Positions 27,995-36,749 of a stretch of DNA of 64,000 bases are shown here, in pieces (the first letter of the stretch is position 1; the number at the start of each line of letters is the position of its first letter). This stretch comes from Geothrix edaphica. Its GTDB lineage: Bacteria; Acidobacteriota; Holophagae; Holophagales; Holophagaceae. The stretch spans positions 124,001 through 188,000 of the forward strand of contig NZ_BSDC01000001.1 in the NCBI RefSeq assembly GCF_030268045.1, read 5' to 3'. The position numbers and the translations under genes are program-made. The notes below the pieces were generated by a model, which was given only the letters and a program-made list of their open reading frames with translations, had not been told where the DNA came from and searched no databases.

Positions 27995-28939
27995 TCAGGG
28001 GGTGGCCGGGACGGGGGGAAGCGCGTGGCGCCAGTCCCGTCCCGTCAGCAGGATCTGGGGCTTGCCGTCCCGGAGGAACACGGCGGTGTCCCACAGGAGG
28101 CCCGGGAAGGTGCGGACGGGGCCCGGCGCCGCGTCGAAACTGAGGCTGCGGGTGCGGAACCAGCGCCGGTAGACCAGGTGCCAGCTCCCGCCCGCCTGGA
28201 CGAGGAAGGCCCCGTGGAACCGCGGCAGGCCCTTCACGCGGCGGGCGAAGCAGGGCAGAACCTCCGCGGGGCGCGTGGGCGCCAGCTCCAGGGCCTTCAG
28301 TTCCGCCCAGAGGGGGACCTCGTCGCGGGTGCCGCGTCCCACCAGGGAGCGCAGGGCGCCGCGGAAGCCCGTGAGCACGAAGGCCAGGGCCCGCAGCAGC
28401 AGGGGCAGCAGGAGGGCCGTGGCCACCAGCACCATGCCGATCACGGGCAGGGCGATGGCGGGATGGCTGTAGGCCAGGGCCAGCAGGGCCGCCACGCCCA
28501 GGTCCTCGGCCACGCTGAGGACGCTGTGGCTGGCAGGTTCGGGGGCCGTATGGGCCAGGAGCCGCACGCCCATCTTGCTGCCGTGCGTGCCCAGGGCGAT
28601 GGTGCCGCCCGCCAGCAGGGCCAGCACCTTGGCCACGGGGTGCAGCTCGCCCGCGGCGCCCAGGGCCAGCAGGGCGCCGCCGATGGGCCGGATGAAGGTG
28701 TGGAGCCCGTCCCAGATGGGGGTGATGAAGGGCACCTTGTCCGCCAGGAACTCCAGCAGGAACAGCAGGGCCGCGACCCCCAGCACCACGGGGTGGCTCA
28801 GGATGGCGAGATCCGACGGCAGGCCGTGGATCCAGCCATAGCGCTGCCCCGCACCCACTAGGAGCACCGTGAGGTAGAGGTTGATGCCGGAGACGGTGGA
28901 CAGGCCGAGGATGGCCGCCAGGGTCTGCGCTGGGCCCAT
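27995..28939 (-). CDS. DUF4126 family membrane protein
   Basis: A 314-residue protein. The first about 200 residues are hydrophobic with several transmembrane helices and the DUF4126 look (GLSTVSGINLYLTVLLVG at the start, GGTIALGTHGSKMGVRLL in the middle). The last about 110 residues form a soluble C-terminal extension with WHLVYRRWFRTR. The function of DUF4126 is unknown. The start overlaps the stop of the upstream YeaQ-type gene (TGATG), so the pair is translationally coupled. Confidence 0.8.
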   Translation of the reverse strand: MGPAQTLAAILGLSTVSGINLYLTVLLVGAGQRYGWIHGLPSDLAILSHPVVLGVAALLFLLEFLADKVPFITPIWDGLHTFIRPIGGALLALGAAGELHPVAKVLALLAGGTIALGTHGSKMGVRLLAHTAPEPASHSVLSVAEDLGVAALLALAYSHPAIALPVIGMVLVATALLLPLLLRALAFVLTGFRGALRSLVGRGTRDEVPLWAELKALELAPTRPAEVLPCFARRVKGLPRFHGAFLVQAGGSWHLVYRRWFRTRSLSFDAAPGPVRTFPGLLWDTAVFLRDGKPQILLTGRDWRHALPPVPATP

Positions 28940-29193
28940 CAGGCCGAGAACCGCTTGTAGAGGTGGTAGATGCCCAGCAGGATCACCGCGCCCACCACGG
29001 ACATGAGGAAGCCGGCCCCCTGGCCTTCCTGATAGTGGCCCACGGCCCGCCCGATCCAGGTGCCGAGGAACGAGCCCGCGATGCCGAGGACCATGGTGAT
29101 GATCCACCCGCCCGGGTCCTTGCCGGGCATGAGGAGCTTGGCCACGGCACCGGCGATGAGGCCGATGATGCAGGTCCAGATGAGGTGGAGCAT
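28939..29193 (-). CDS. GlsB/YeaQ/YmgE family small membrane protein
   Basis: An 84-residue protein with three hydrophobic segments and the family motif LMPGKDPGGWIITMVLGIAGS, followed by a GFLMSVVGAVILL helix. These transglycosylase-associated/stress membrane proteins are found in many bacteria and are often general-stress induced. ATG 29193 follows GGGGG. It is coupled to the DUF4126 gene. Confidence 0.92.
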   Translation of the reverse strand: MLHLIWTCIIGLIAGAVAKLLMPGKDPGGWIITMVLGIAGSFLGTWIGRAVGHYQEGQGAGFLMSVVGAVILLGIYHLYKRFSA

Positions 29194-29351
29194 GGGAACC
29201 CCCTGATGGATGGAGAGATGGTGGTCCACCCTACGCCCGGTCCGGAACCAGGGTCAATGGATTCCGGGCAGTTCCGAAATTATTTGCAATGGTCCTTGCC
29301 TCGACGGCCGTCCGGGTTGACCCTGGGGCTCCACTTCCTGAGGAGGATGTC

Positions 29352-29744
29352 ATGGGTCTGCTGGACATGGTAGGCGGTCTGCTCGGACAGGGCGGCCAGG
29401 CACAGGGCGGCAACCCGCTCATGGGCGCGGTCATGGGCCTCATTCAGAATCACCCCGGGGGCCTTCAGGGCCTGCTGGGCCAGTTTCAGGAGAAGGGGCT
29501 GGGCGACCAGGTGGCCTCTTGGATCGGCACGGGCGCGAACCAGCCCATCAGCCCCGAGCACGTGCAGGCGGCTCTGGGCTCGGACCAGCTGCAGCAGCTG
29601 GCCGGCCAGCTGGGCGTCTCCCACGACCAGGCCGCCTCGGGGCTGGCGGATCTCCTGCCCCAGGTGGTGGACAAGCTGAGCCCCCAGGGCAGCCTGCCGG
29701 AAGGCGGCATGGGCATGGACCTGCTGAAGAAGTTCCTAAGCTGA
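29352..29744 (+). CDS. YidB/DUF937 family protein
   Basis: A 130-residue, Gly/Gln-rich helical protein with the YidB/DUF937 pattern: an N-terminal MGLLDMVGGLLGQ, a central GLGDQVASWIGTGANQPIS, and LADLLPQVVDKLSPQG. GAGGAGG is 5 nt upstream of ATG 29352. The family is widespread and of unknown function. The protein has no signal peptide. It is convergent with the next gene. Confidence 0.88.
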   Translation: MGLLDMVGGLLGQGGQAQGGNPLMGAVMGLIQNHPGGLQGLLGQFQEKGLGDQVASWIGTGANQPISPEHVQAALGSDQLQQLAGQLGVSHDQAASGLADLLPQVVDKLSPQGSLPEGGMGMDLLKKFLS

Positions 29745-29747
29745 GAT

Positions 29748-30305
29748 CTACAACCTGAGCGCGGTCTCCGCCGCCACGACGTCCCGTTCCTTCAGGTGGT
29801 CGAAGAGGATCAGATACCATCCGAAGGCCGCCAGGATGGCGTGGCGGAAGCGCGCCGAGTGCGCCGAGTTCAGTTCCACATCGCCATGCTCGATGCCCGG
29901 AGGGGAGGTGAGATCCCTGCCGATGCGGGCATGGAGGCGGACCAGGGGGGTGCCTTCCTGATCGGCGAAGGTGCCGCCGGGCCCCGGCCCGGGGTGCCAG
30001 GTCCAGTCGAAGACCGCACCGTCCTGGAATTCCAGCTTCCCGTGCCGGAAGGTGTGGGGATGGAAGGTGGCCAGGTTCGCCTTCCCACCCTCCTCGCGCA
30101 GGGTCACCACCGGGTTCATGACGCCCAGGTGCTTGAGGGTCCAGGTCCCCTCGGCGGTCTCCGCGCGGGCCAGGATGTTCTCGTCATCCAGGAAGACGAG
30201 GGTGGCGAAGACACCTTCGTCGGTCCGCAGGTCGAAGCCCAGGGGGCGGGTGGCTCCCCTCCGCCACTCCAGGGTGCTGCTCGGGCATTCCGTGAGGGAT
30301 TTCAT
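29748..30305 (-). CDS. Conserved-looking protein of unknown function
   Basis: A 185-residue soluble protein with no signal peptide or transmembrane segment. The pattern of alternating hydrophobic strands and aromatic residues (WTLKHLG, FDWTWHPG) suggests a beta-rich barrel like tubby/LURP-type domains, but this is only an impression. Third-position GC is high throughout, supporting a real coding frame. It ends 3 nt from the convergent YidB-like gene. Confidence 0.6.
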   Translation of the reverse strand: MKSLTECPSSTLEWRRGATRPLGFDLRTDEGVFATLVFLDDENILARAETAEGTWTLKHLGVMNPVVTLREEGGKANLATFHPHTFRHGKLEFQDGAVFDWTWHPGPGPGGTFADQEGTPLVRLHARIGRDLTSPPGIEHGDVELNSAHSARFRHAILAAFGWYLILFDHLKERDVVAAETALRL

Positions 30306-30591
30306 GGCGTTCCGCCTGTTCTCGCGGGGGATGCATCCGCGTACCGGAAAGGTACGTCCATCCGGAGGGCGGGGTCAGGGGCCAGTCCCTGAAAAATCCA
30401 GGTCGATCTCAGGAGTGGCGGTGTTTGAGACCCTGTCCGATCTTCGCCTGCAGGAGGGACCCGCCGGGCCTTCCATCCCCCCCGGGCACCCGAGGTCCGG
30501 GTGCAGGAAGTCACGAAACCTGCACCCTGGGGCCGGGCCGGTGGCGCAGGGGGTCGGCAGGCCTATCTTTTAGATTTCACAGGGGAAAGAG
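30306..30591. other. Intergenic region, hairpin-rich, no gene recognised
   Basis: This stretch holds several GC-rich dyads, for example GGTACGTCC/GGAAAGGTACG-type and a GGGCACC...GGTCCGGGTGC stem around 30484-30505. It ends in an AT-rich patch, ATCTTTTAGATT, just before the small ORF. I checked it for cyclic-dinucleotide (GEMM) and fluoride riboswitch cores and saw neither. Confidence 0.4.
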
Positions 30592-30822
30592 ATGGTCTTC
30601 GAGACACAGGGCGACCGGCGTCAGGCGTCGCAGTTGCGGGAGGGCGAGGGCCGTGGGGCCCTCTGGTCCCTGCCCGATGGCCACCGCCTGCCCAACCTGG
30701 TGGACGCGGCCCCCCTGCTGCTGGGGGATCCCGCCCATCCGGCCCGCCTGCGTCCCACGGACCTGGACCACCCCGAGGATTTCCACCACCGCCTCACCGC
30801 CTGGCTGTTGCGCCAGGGCTGA
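30592..30822 (+). CDS. Small protein of unknown function
   Basis: A 76-residue acidic/basic mixed protein, predicted to be cytoplasmic, containing LWSLPDGHRLPNLVDAAPLLLG and a C-terminal FHHRLTAWLLRQG. GGGGAAAGAG immediately precedes the ATG and may be its ribosome binding site. No family is recognised. It is convergent with lysC (7-nt gap). Moderate support comes only from the ribosome binding site and frame. Confidence 0.45.
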   Translation: MVFETQGDRRQASQLREGEGRGALWSLPDGHRLPNLVDAAPLLLGDPAHPARLRPTDLDHPEDFHHRLTAWLLRQG

Positions 30823-30829
30823 GTCCAGA

Positions 30830-32194
30830 TCAGCCGGCCTTCTGGCGCCCCGCAGACCGGGAAGGCCGGGGCCCGTCCACGCACCGCTCGTGCAGGCGCG
30901 GGATGAGGTCGCCCAGCCGGGACTCGGGCACGAGGAAGGCGATGGAGACCGTGCTGCTGCCGGTGAGGAGGCCGCCCACGGGTTCCTGCCCCAGGGCGGC
31001 CAGGTGGCGCAGGGCCGCCAGAGGATCGGCCCGCAGGCCCTCGCCCACCAGGGCCACCACGGCCCAGCCGGTCTCCAGCTCCGGTCCTGAAGCGGCCAGG
31101 GTCTCCATGACTTTGGCGGCGGCCGGTGTGTCCGGTCGCACCGCCAGCAGCGTGCCGGCGGGGCTGGAGACCAGGCCGAAGCGCAGGGCCCCGGCCTCCT
31201 CCAGGCGCCGGGCGGCTTCCAGGGGTGGCTCCAGGCCCTCCGAGGCCGGGAAGCGCAGGAGGCTGAGGCCCTCCTTGTAGGCCACGGAGGTGACGGCCCC
31301 CGGCTCGCGGCGCGGGGGCACCGGCAGGATCTCCGTGCGGGAGGCGCTCGGCCGCAAGGTGTTGGCCACCACGAGCCGGAAGCCCGCCCGGCCCCCGGGG
31401 GCGAGAGAGTCCGCGTGGAGCACCTTGGCGCCGAAGGCGCTGAGCGCCTCCGCCTCGCCCAGGCTCATCTGGGGGATGGGCCGGGCCTCGGGCACCAGGC
31501 TGGGATCCGCCGTCAGCACGCCGTCCACGTCGGTCCAGATCTGCACCTCGTCCGCCGCGAGGGCCTCGCCCAGCAGCGTGGCGCTGGTGTCGGAACCGCC
31601 CCGGCCCAGGGTGGTGGTGAGGCCCTCGGCCGTGGCGCCCAGGAAGCCCTGGGTGATCCACAGGGCGCCGGCCGCCAGCGCCTCGCGCCAGGGGGCGGCG
31701 GCCGCGCGCAGATCCGCGAGCTGGGGCCGGGCCTTGCCGAAGCGGGCATCGGTCCGCATCACCTCGCGGACCTCCCGGAAGGTCCCGCCGAAGCAGGCCG
31801 CCGCCAGGTGCGCCGACAGCGTCTCGCCCACGGCCAGGGCGGAGTCCCGACCCCGGGAGGTGGCCTCGCCCAGCATGGCCATCCCCGTGAGCAGCTGGTC
31901 CAGCCGGTCGAACAGGGGCTCCCACTCGGCCGCGACGGTGTCCAGCAGCCCCAGGCCGGCGGCCGTCCCCCGATGCCGGTCGCGGAGCGCGGCCAGGTGG
32001 GCCTGGGCTTCGGAGACGCGGCCTGCGCCGGCGGCGGCGCAGGCGTCGAGGATACGATCCGTGGTGCCGCGCAGGGCCGATACCACCACGAGGCCGCCCG
32101 AGGGAAGCTCGTCCTTCACGATGGCCGCCGCGCGGCGGAGGGCCTCGGCGCTGCCCACGGAGCTGCCGCCGAACTTGAGGACCTTCAGGCTCAT
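30830..32194 (-). CDS. lysC: Aspartate kinase (monofunctional)
   Basis: A 454-residue protein with the kinase N-terminus [13 protein letters not shown], the GRGGSDTSA nucleotide loop and two C-terminal ACT regions ([18 protein letters not shown]), as in class I monofunctional aspartokinases. It makes aspartyl phosphate for Lys, Thr and Met synthesis. Its ATG overlaps the metA stop (ATGA). As the third gene of the SAM-riboswitch operon it would be repressed with methionine synthesis, which fits a Met-dedicated isozyme. Confidence 0.94.
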   Translation of the reverse strand: MSLKVLKFGGSSVGSAEALRRAAAIVKDELPSGGLVVVSALRGTTDRILDACAAAGAGRVSEAQAHLAALRDRHRGTAAGLGLLDTVAAEWEPLFDRLDQLLTGMAMLGEATSRGRDSALAVGETLSAHLAAACFGGTFREVREVMRTDARFGKARPQLADLRAAAAPWREALAAGALWITQGFLGATAEGLTTTLGRGGSDTSATLLGEALAADEVQIWTDVDGVLTADPSLVPEARPIPQMSLGEAEALSAFGAKVLHADSLAPGGRAGFRLVVANTLRPSASRTEILPVPPRREPGAVTSVAYKEGLSLLRFPASEGLEPPLEAARRLEEAGALRFGLVSSPAGTLLAVRPDTPAAAKVMETLAASGPELETGWAVVALVGEGLRADPLAALRHLAALGQEPVGGLLTGSSTVSIAFLVPESRLGDLIPRLHERCVDGPRPSRSAGRQKAG

Positions 32195-33126
32195 GCCTGC
32201 CTCCCTTCCACGGGGAGGAGGCCCAGGTCGAAGGGGGCCTCCTGGTAGACGAAGTAGTTCAGCCAGTTGGCGAAGAGCAGGTTGGCGTGGCCCCGCCAGC
32301 GGACCAGGGGCTCGCGGGTGGGGTCGTCGCCGGGGAAGTAGTTCTTCGGGATGCCGATGGGCAGGCCCTTGCCGAGGTCCCGCGCGTACTCGCCCTGGAG
32401 GGTGCCCGGATCGTACTCCGAGTGCCCCGTCACGAAGACCTGACGGCGGTCCGCGGACTGGATCAGGTAGACCCCCGCTTCGTCGGATTCGGCGAGCAGC
32501 TCCAGCCGCGGCTCCGCCAGGATGTCCTCCCGGCGGGTCTCCGTGTGGCGGGAGTGGGGCGCGAAGAACACATCATCGAAGCCCTGCACGATGCGCTCGT
32601 GGCGCGCCAGCGTCCGGTGGGGGAAGACGCCGAACAGCTTCTCCGCCAGGGGATGCTTGGGGACCCCGTAGTAGCGGTGGAGGGCCGCCTGGGCGCCCCA
32701 GCAGATGAAGAGGCTGGAGAAGACGTTCGTCCGCGCCCAGTCCAGCAGCTCCGCCAGCTCCGGCCAGTAGTCCACGGCCTCGAAGGGCAACGTCTCCACG
32801 GGGGCGCCGGTGACGATGAGCCCGTCGAAGGTCTGATCGCGCACCTCCGCGAAGGACACATAGTGCTCCAGCAGATGCTCCGCCGGTGTGTTCTTCGCTT
32901 CGTGGGAGGCTGTGTGGAGCAGCGTGACCTCCACCTGCAGGGGGGTGTTCCCCAGCAGGCGCAGGAGCTGCGTCTCCGTGGCGATCTTGGTGGGCATCAG
33001 GTTCAGGATCGCGATGCGGAGGGGGCGGATGTCCTGCTGGAGGGCGCGGGGCTCCTCCATCAGGAACACGTTTTCCGCTTCGAGGGTGCCGCGGGCCGGG
33101 AGGGATGCGGGGACCTTGACGGGCAT
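32191..33126 (-). CDS. metA: Homoserine O-acyltransferase MetA (probably acetyl-CoA specific)
   Basis: A 311-residue protein of the MetA family, with [17 protein letters not shown], the catalytic Cys in [11 protein letters not shown], His in FVTGHSEYD and the final Glu region. The specificity loop reads [16 protein letters not shown] Glu at this position is established to mark acetyl-CoA-using MetA enzymes, whereas E. coli-type succinyltransferases have Gly (GAPLG). This agrees with MetY (O-acetylhomoserine sulfhydrylase) immediately upstream. Gap to metY is 9 nt; overlap with lysC is 4 nt. Confidence 0.95.
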   Translation of the reverse strand: MPVKVPASLPARGTLEAENVFLMEEPRALQQDIRPLRIAILNLMPTKIATETQLLRLLGNTPLQVEVTLLHTASHEAKNTPAEHLLEHYVSFAEVRDQTFDGLIVTGAPVETLPFEAVDYWPELAELLDWARTNVFSSLFICWGAQAALHRYYGVPKHPLAEKLFGVFPHRTLARHERIVQGFDDVFFAPHSRHTETRREDILAEPRLELLAESDEAGVYLIQSADRRQVFVTGHSEYDPGTLQGEYARDLGKGLPIGIPKNYFPGDDPTREPLVRWRGHANLLFANWLNYFVYQEAPFDLGLLPVEGRQA

Positions 33127-33135
33127 GGCCGGGGC

Positions 33136-34437
33136 CTACGCTTTCGCCAGCGCCTGGTCCAGGTCCCCGATGAGGTCGTCGATGTGCTCGAGGCCCACGG
33201 AGAGGCGGATCAGGTCGTCGGTGACGCCGGTGGCCACGCGCTCCTCCGCGGACAGCTGCGCGTGCGTGGTGCTGGCGGGATGGATGATGAGGCTCTTGGC
33301 GTCGCCCAGGTTGGCCAGGCGCGAGAAGAGCTGCACGGCGTCGATGACGGCCCCGCCGGCCTTCAGCCCACCCCCCGATGCTGTGGACTTGAGGCCAAAG
33401 GTGAGGATGCCGCCGAAGCCCGCGCCCTTGCGGAAGTACCGGGCGGCGGCGGCATGGTTCGGGCTGGTGGGCAGGCCGGGGTAGTTCACCCAGGCCACCT
33501 TGGGATGCGTCGAAAGCCACTGGGCCAGGGCCAGGGCGTTGGCGCCGTGGCGCTCCAGGCGCAGGTGCAGGGTCTCGATGCCCTGGAGGATGAGGAAGGC
33601 GTTGAAGGGGCTCAGGGCCGCGCCGGTGTCGCGCAGACCCTCGATGCGGGCCTTGGTGATGAAGGCCGCGGGGCCGGCGAGGTCTGCCAGGATGGCGCCG
33701 TGATAGGCGGCGAAGGGCTCGGTGAACTCGGGGAACTTGCCGCTCTTCCAGTCGAAGGTGCCGCCGTCCACGATGAGGCCCGCCACGGAGGTGCCGTGGC
33801 CCCCGAGATACTTGGTGGCGCTGTGCACCACGATGTCCGCCCCGACCTTGAAGGGATTCAGCAGGTAGGGGCTGGGCAGGGTGTTGTCCACGATGAGCGG
33901 AATCCCCGCGGCGTGGGCGATGGCGGCGATGGCCTCGAAGTCGGGCACGTCCAGCTTGGGATTCCCCACGGCTTCGATGTAGATGGCGCGGGTCTCGGGC
34001 CGGAGGGCGGCGCGGAAGGCCTCGGGCTTGGTGGAATCCACGAAGGTGGTGGTGATGCCCGCCCGCGGCAGGGTGTGGCTCAGCAGGTTGTAAGTGCCCC
34101 CGTAGAGGTTGTTGCCAGCCACCACGTGGTCGCCGCCCCGCAGCAGGGTGGTGAGCGCGAGGGTGATGGCCGCCTGGCCCGAGGCCGTGGCCAGGGCCCC
34201 GATGCCGCCCTCCAGCTGGGCCACGCGCTGCTCCAGCACGGCCGTGGTGGGGTTCATGATCCGGGTGTAGATGTTCCCCGGCACCTCCAGGTTGAAGAGG
34301 GCCGCGCCGTGCTCCGTGCTGTCGAACACGTAGCTGGTGGTCTGGTAGATGGGCACGGCCCGGCTCTTCGTGTCCGAGTCCGGGCTGTGGCCCCCGTGGA
34401 GGGCGATGGTTTCGAAGCGGGGGGTGGTGGTGCTCAT
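33136..34437 (-). CDS. metY: O-acetylhomoserine sulfhydrylase/aminocarboxypropyltransferase
   Basis: A 433-residue Cys/Met-metabolism PLP enzyme. It has the YTRIMNPT substrate motif, the PLP lysine in HSATKYLGGHG, and a C-terminal LSVGLEHIDDLIGDLDQAL. The length (over 420) and VFDSTEHGAALF segment are typical of MetY, which converts O-acetylhomoserine plus sulfide to homocysteine. ATG 34437 is the family start, with an AGGAGCC ribosome binding site. It is the first gene behind a SAM-I riboswitch with a terminator. Confidence 0.95.
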   Translation of the reverse strand: MSTTTPRFETIALHGGHSPDSDTKSRAVPIYQTTSYVFDSTEHGAALFNLEVPGNIYTRIMNPTTAVLEQRVAQLEGGIGALATASGQAAITLALTTLLRGGDHVVAGNNLYGGTYNLLSHTLPRAGITTTFVDSTKPEAFRAALRPETRAIYIEAVGNPKLDVPDFEAIAAIAHAAGIPLIVDNTLPSPYLLNPFKVGADIVVHSATKYLGGHGTSVAGLIVDGGTFDWKSGKFPEFTEPFAAYHGAILADLAGPAAFITKARIEGLRDTGAALSPFNAFLILQGIETLHLRLERHGANALALAQWLSTHPKVAWVNYPGLPTSPNHAAAARYFRKGAGFGGILTFGLKSTASGGGLKAGGAVIDAVQLFSRLANLGDAKSLIIHPASTTHAQLSAEERVATGVTDDLIRLSVGLEHIDDLIGDLDQALAKA

Positions 34438-34502
34438 GGTGGCTCCTGGAAATGGGATGGGAAGGCCGAGGCCTCGTCTGTCCAAGCAAGTCCAGGAAAA
34501 GC

Positions 34503-34528
34503 AAAAGGGGCCCGATTGCTCGGGCCCC
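34503..34528 (-). terminator. Rho-independent terminator of the metY SAM riboswitch
   Basis: A minus-strand stem of 9 perfect bp (GGGGCCCGA/TCGGGCCCC at 34528-34520 and 34515-34507) with a 4-nt loop is followed by TTTT. It lies between the SAM-I aptamer and metY, so it is the likely off-switch when SAM is bound. Confidence 0.9.
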
Positions 34529-34560
34529 TTCGATGATTGCGTCAGCTCGACACAGCTCGA

Positions 34561-34668
34561 CATCTCTCCGCGCTTGATTGCTCAATCGCGGCAGGAATTG
34601 GCACCTTGCTTTCGCAGGTTGCCAAGGTTTCACAGGGCCCGTCCCTCCACCTTTCTGGATAACTCGCT
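34561..34668 (-). promoter_or_regulatory. SAM-I (S-box) riboswitch upstream of metY-metA-lysC
   Basis: The minus-strand sequence has the S-box core in order: TTATCCAGAAAGG, TGGAGGGA, GGCCCTGTGAAACC, TTGGCAACC, AAGGTGCCAATTCC and a P4 hairpin (CCGCG...CGCGG). The aptamer ends about 60 nt before the terminator at 34503-34528. High SAM should stabilise the aptamer and allow termination before metY. Confidence 0.95.
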
Positions 34669-34997
34669 ATGGAACTGGCAAGGATCTCGTAAGAGAACGG
34701 CCCCGAAGGGCCGGTGAAGAAAGGTATCGCCACGGGTCGGGAGATGCAACCCCTGTTGTCACGGGAATCGTGCGGCGGCTCCGGCCGGGAGCTACCGCAG
34801 TGGGATACCGGGTCTGCCGTGATCTGGCCTTTTATAAAACGCATTCATCACAAGGATGTGATTAGAAAAAATATGAATATGCATAAATAAAAACGAATAA
34901 AATCTGATAGTCGAACCGCCACTTAGACCTTTCGACGGGTCATCCCACGCGCACACTGCACCCTTCCCGCAGAACCTCTGCCCACCAGGGATCCAGC
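34669..34997. other. Intergenic region with AT-rich divergent promoter island
   Basis: The stretch separates the metY riboswitch from the carbamoyltransferase gene. It contains a GGCCCCGAAGGGCC hairpin (about 34700-34716), then a GC-rich stretch, then a markedly AT-rich island (34830-34910) unlike the surrounding DNA. Within it lies a perfect 16-bp palindrome ATCACA-AGGA-TGTGAT (34847-34862) and TATAAA-like sequences in both directions. It probably holds both divergent promoters; I could not fix -35/-10 pairs. Confidence 0.5.
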
Positions 34998-36707
34998 ATG
35001 CTGATCTGCGGAATCAACGCGAGCCACACCGCCTCTGCCGCGCTCCTCCAGGATGGACGGCTGATCGGGGCCCTGCAGGAAGAGCGCCCCACGCGGGTGA
35101 AGAACCGGCGCGGGTTTCCGGAGCAGGCGATCGGGCGGCTCCTCGAAAGCCAGGGGCTGCGATGGCAGGATGTCGATGCCTATGTCTTCGGCGGCTACGG
35201 CTCCTACGCCGACACCGCCCCCGGGGTCAACGAGGCCGCGAGCCGGATCCGCAGCTACAAGGCTGCCTCGCGGCTGGACGGACGGATGAAGGAACTGCTG
35301 GAGAAGACGCCGGTCCGCCGCTTGGTCCACCGCTGGCGCCGCGAACGGCAGATCGAGCGGTTGATGTCCCATGGCGTCGAGCGGCGGAAGGTCTCCACCA
35401 TCGAGCACCACCGCTGCCACGCCGCCACGGCCCACCTGGGCTGCGGGATCGACGAGCAGGCCCTCGTGATCACCCTCGATGGGGCCGGGGACTCCCTCTG
35501 CGCCACCGTGTCCCTGCCCAGGCCCGGAGGGAAGCTGGAGCGCATCGCGACCGTCCGCGAAGAGCACTCCATCGGCAACCTGTGGGAGGTCATCACCGCC
35601 CTCATGGGGATGGTGCCCATGGAGCACGAGTACAAGCTCATGGGCATGGCGCCCTACGCCAGCGGCGACCGGGTCGACCAGGCCAAGCGCCTGTTCCGCA
35701 GCTCCTTCGAGCATGCCGACGGCACCTGGCGCCGGGCCGCCGGCACCCCCAATCCCAGCTTCGCCTATGAGTTCTGGCGCAGGCGGCTGGAGTTCACCCG
35801 GTTCGACCATATCTGCGCGGGCCTCCAGGCGTTCACGGAAGAGTTCATCACCGAGTGGGTCCGGGACTGGCTGAGGCGGACCGGCCAGCGGAAGCTCCGG
35901 CTCTCCGGCGGCGTCTTCATGAACGTCAAGCTCAACAAGGCCATTGGTGAGCTGCCCGAGGTGGACGACCTCCGGGTGTTCCCCTCCTGCGGGGACGAGA
36001 CCAACGCCCTGGGCGCCGCCTGGGCCTTCCTGGCGGACCAGGGGAAGGCGGACCTGATCGAGCCCCTGGAGTCCCTCTACCTCGGCCCGGAACCCGCGCC
36101 AGGCGACTACGACCGGGCCGCCCGGGAGGCCCGGGAGGCGGGATGGGAGGTCTCCACGCCGCCGGACCTCGAAGCCGAGATCGCCGATCTCCTCAGCCGG
36201 GGGGAGATCGTGGCCCGCGTCCATGGCCGGGAGGAGTTCGGCGCCCGGGCCCTGGGCAACCGATCCATCCTGGCGGATCCCACCCGGCCCGATGTGGTCC
36301 GGACCGTGAACAACGCCATCAAGTGCCGGGACTTCTGGATGCCCTTCGCGCCCTCCGTGCTGGCCGAGTGCGCCGACCGGTACATCCACAACCCCAAGGG
36401 TTTCGCGGCGCCCTACATGATCCTCGCCTTCGATTCCCGGAACACGGCCGAGGTCAAGGCGGCCTGCCATCCGGAGGACGGGACCATCCGGCCCCAGGTG
36501 GTGACCCGGGAGCAGAATCCCGGCTACCACCGCATCCTCGAGCGATTCCGGGAACGCACCGGCCGGGGGGCGCTCCTCAACACCTCATTCAACATCCACG
36601 GCGAGCCCATCGTTTCGTCGCCAGCCGACGCCATGGACGTCATGCGCCGGTCCGGGCTGCGCCACCTGGCCCTGGGGCCCTACCTCGTCACCAAGCCGCA
36701 GGCCTGA
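34998..36707 (+). CDS. Carbamoyltransferase (NodU/CmcH/TobZ family)
   Basis: A 569-residue protein. The N-terminal Kae1-like (YrdC-partner) fold has GINASHTASAALL, the metal-site HHRCHAATA and ITLDGAGDS. The C-terminal carbamoyltransferase domain has REEFGARALGNRSIL, MPFAPSVL and LLNTSFNIHGEPIV. The family transfers carbamoyl from carbamoyl phosphate, via carbamoyl-AMP, to hydroxyls of antibiotics, Nod factors or sugars. No biosynthetic cluster surrounds it, so the acceptor (perhaps a surface sugar) is unknown. It has its own AT-rich upstream region. Confidence 0.93.
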   Translation: MLICGINASHTASAALLQDGRLIGALQEERPTRVKNRRGFPEQAIGRLLESQGLRWQDVDAYVFGGYGSYADTAPGVNEAASRIRSYKAASRLDGRMKELLEKTPVRRLVHRWRRERQIERLMSHGVERRKVSTIEHHRCHAATAHLGCGIDEQALVITLDGAGDSLCATVSLPRPGGKLERIATVREEHSIGNLWEVITALMGMVPMEHEYKLMGMAPYASGDRVDQAKRLFRSSFEHADGTWRRAAGTPNPSFAYEFWRRRLEFTRFDHICAGLQAFTEEFITEWVRDWLRRTGQRKLRLSGGVFMNVKLNKAIGELPEVDDLRVFPSCGDETNALGAAWAFLADQGKADLIEPLESLYLGPEPAPGDYDRAAREAREAGWEVSTPPDLEAEIADLLSRGEIVARVHGREEFGARALGNRSILADPTRPDVVRTVNNAIKCRDFWMPFAPSVLAECADRYIHNPKGFAAPYMILAFDSRNTAEVKAACHPEDGTIRPQVVTREQNPGYHRILERFRERTGRGALLNTSFNIHGEPIVSSPADAMDVMRRSGLRHLALGPYLVTKPQA

Positions 36708-36749
36708 TGTCGGCAGGCACTGCACTCAGGGCAGCTGGATCGTGCCGCT

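Noticed and set aside
30306-30591. Cyclic-dinucleotide (GEMM) or fluoride riboswitch before the small ORF
   Set aside because: The conserved core sequences of these classes were not found; only ordinary GC-rich dyads are present.
34669-34830. Cobalamin riboswitch in the long metY leader
   Set aside because: No B12-box-like core could be aligned; the region reads as GC-rich hairpins, and the SAM-I aptamer explains the regulation.
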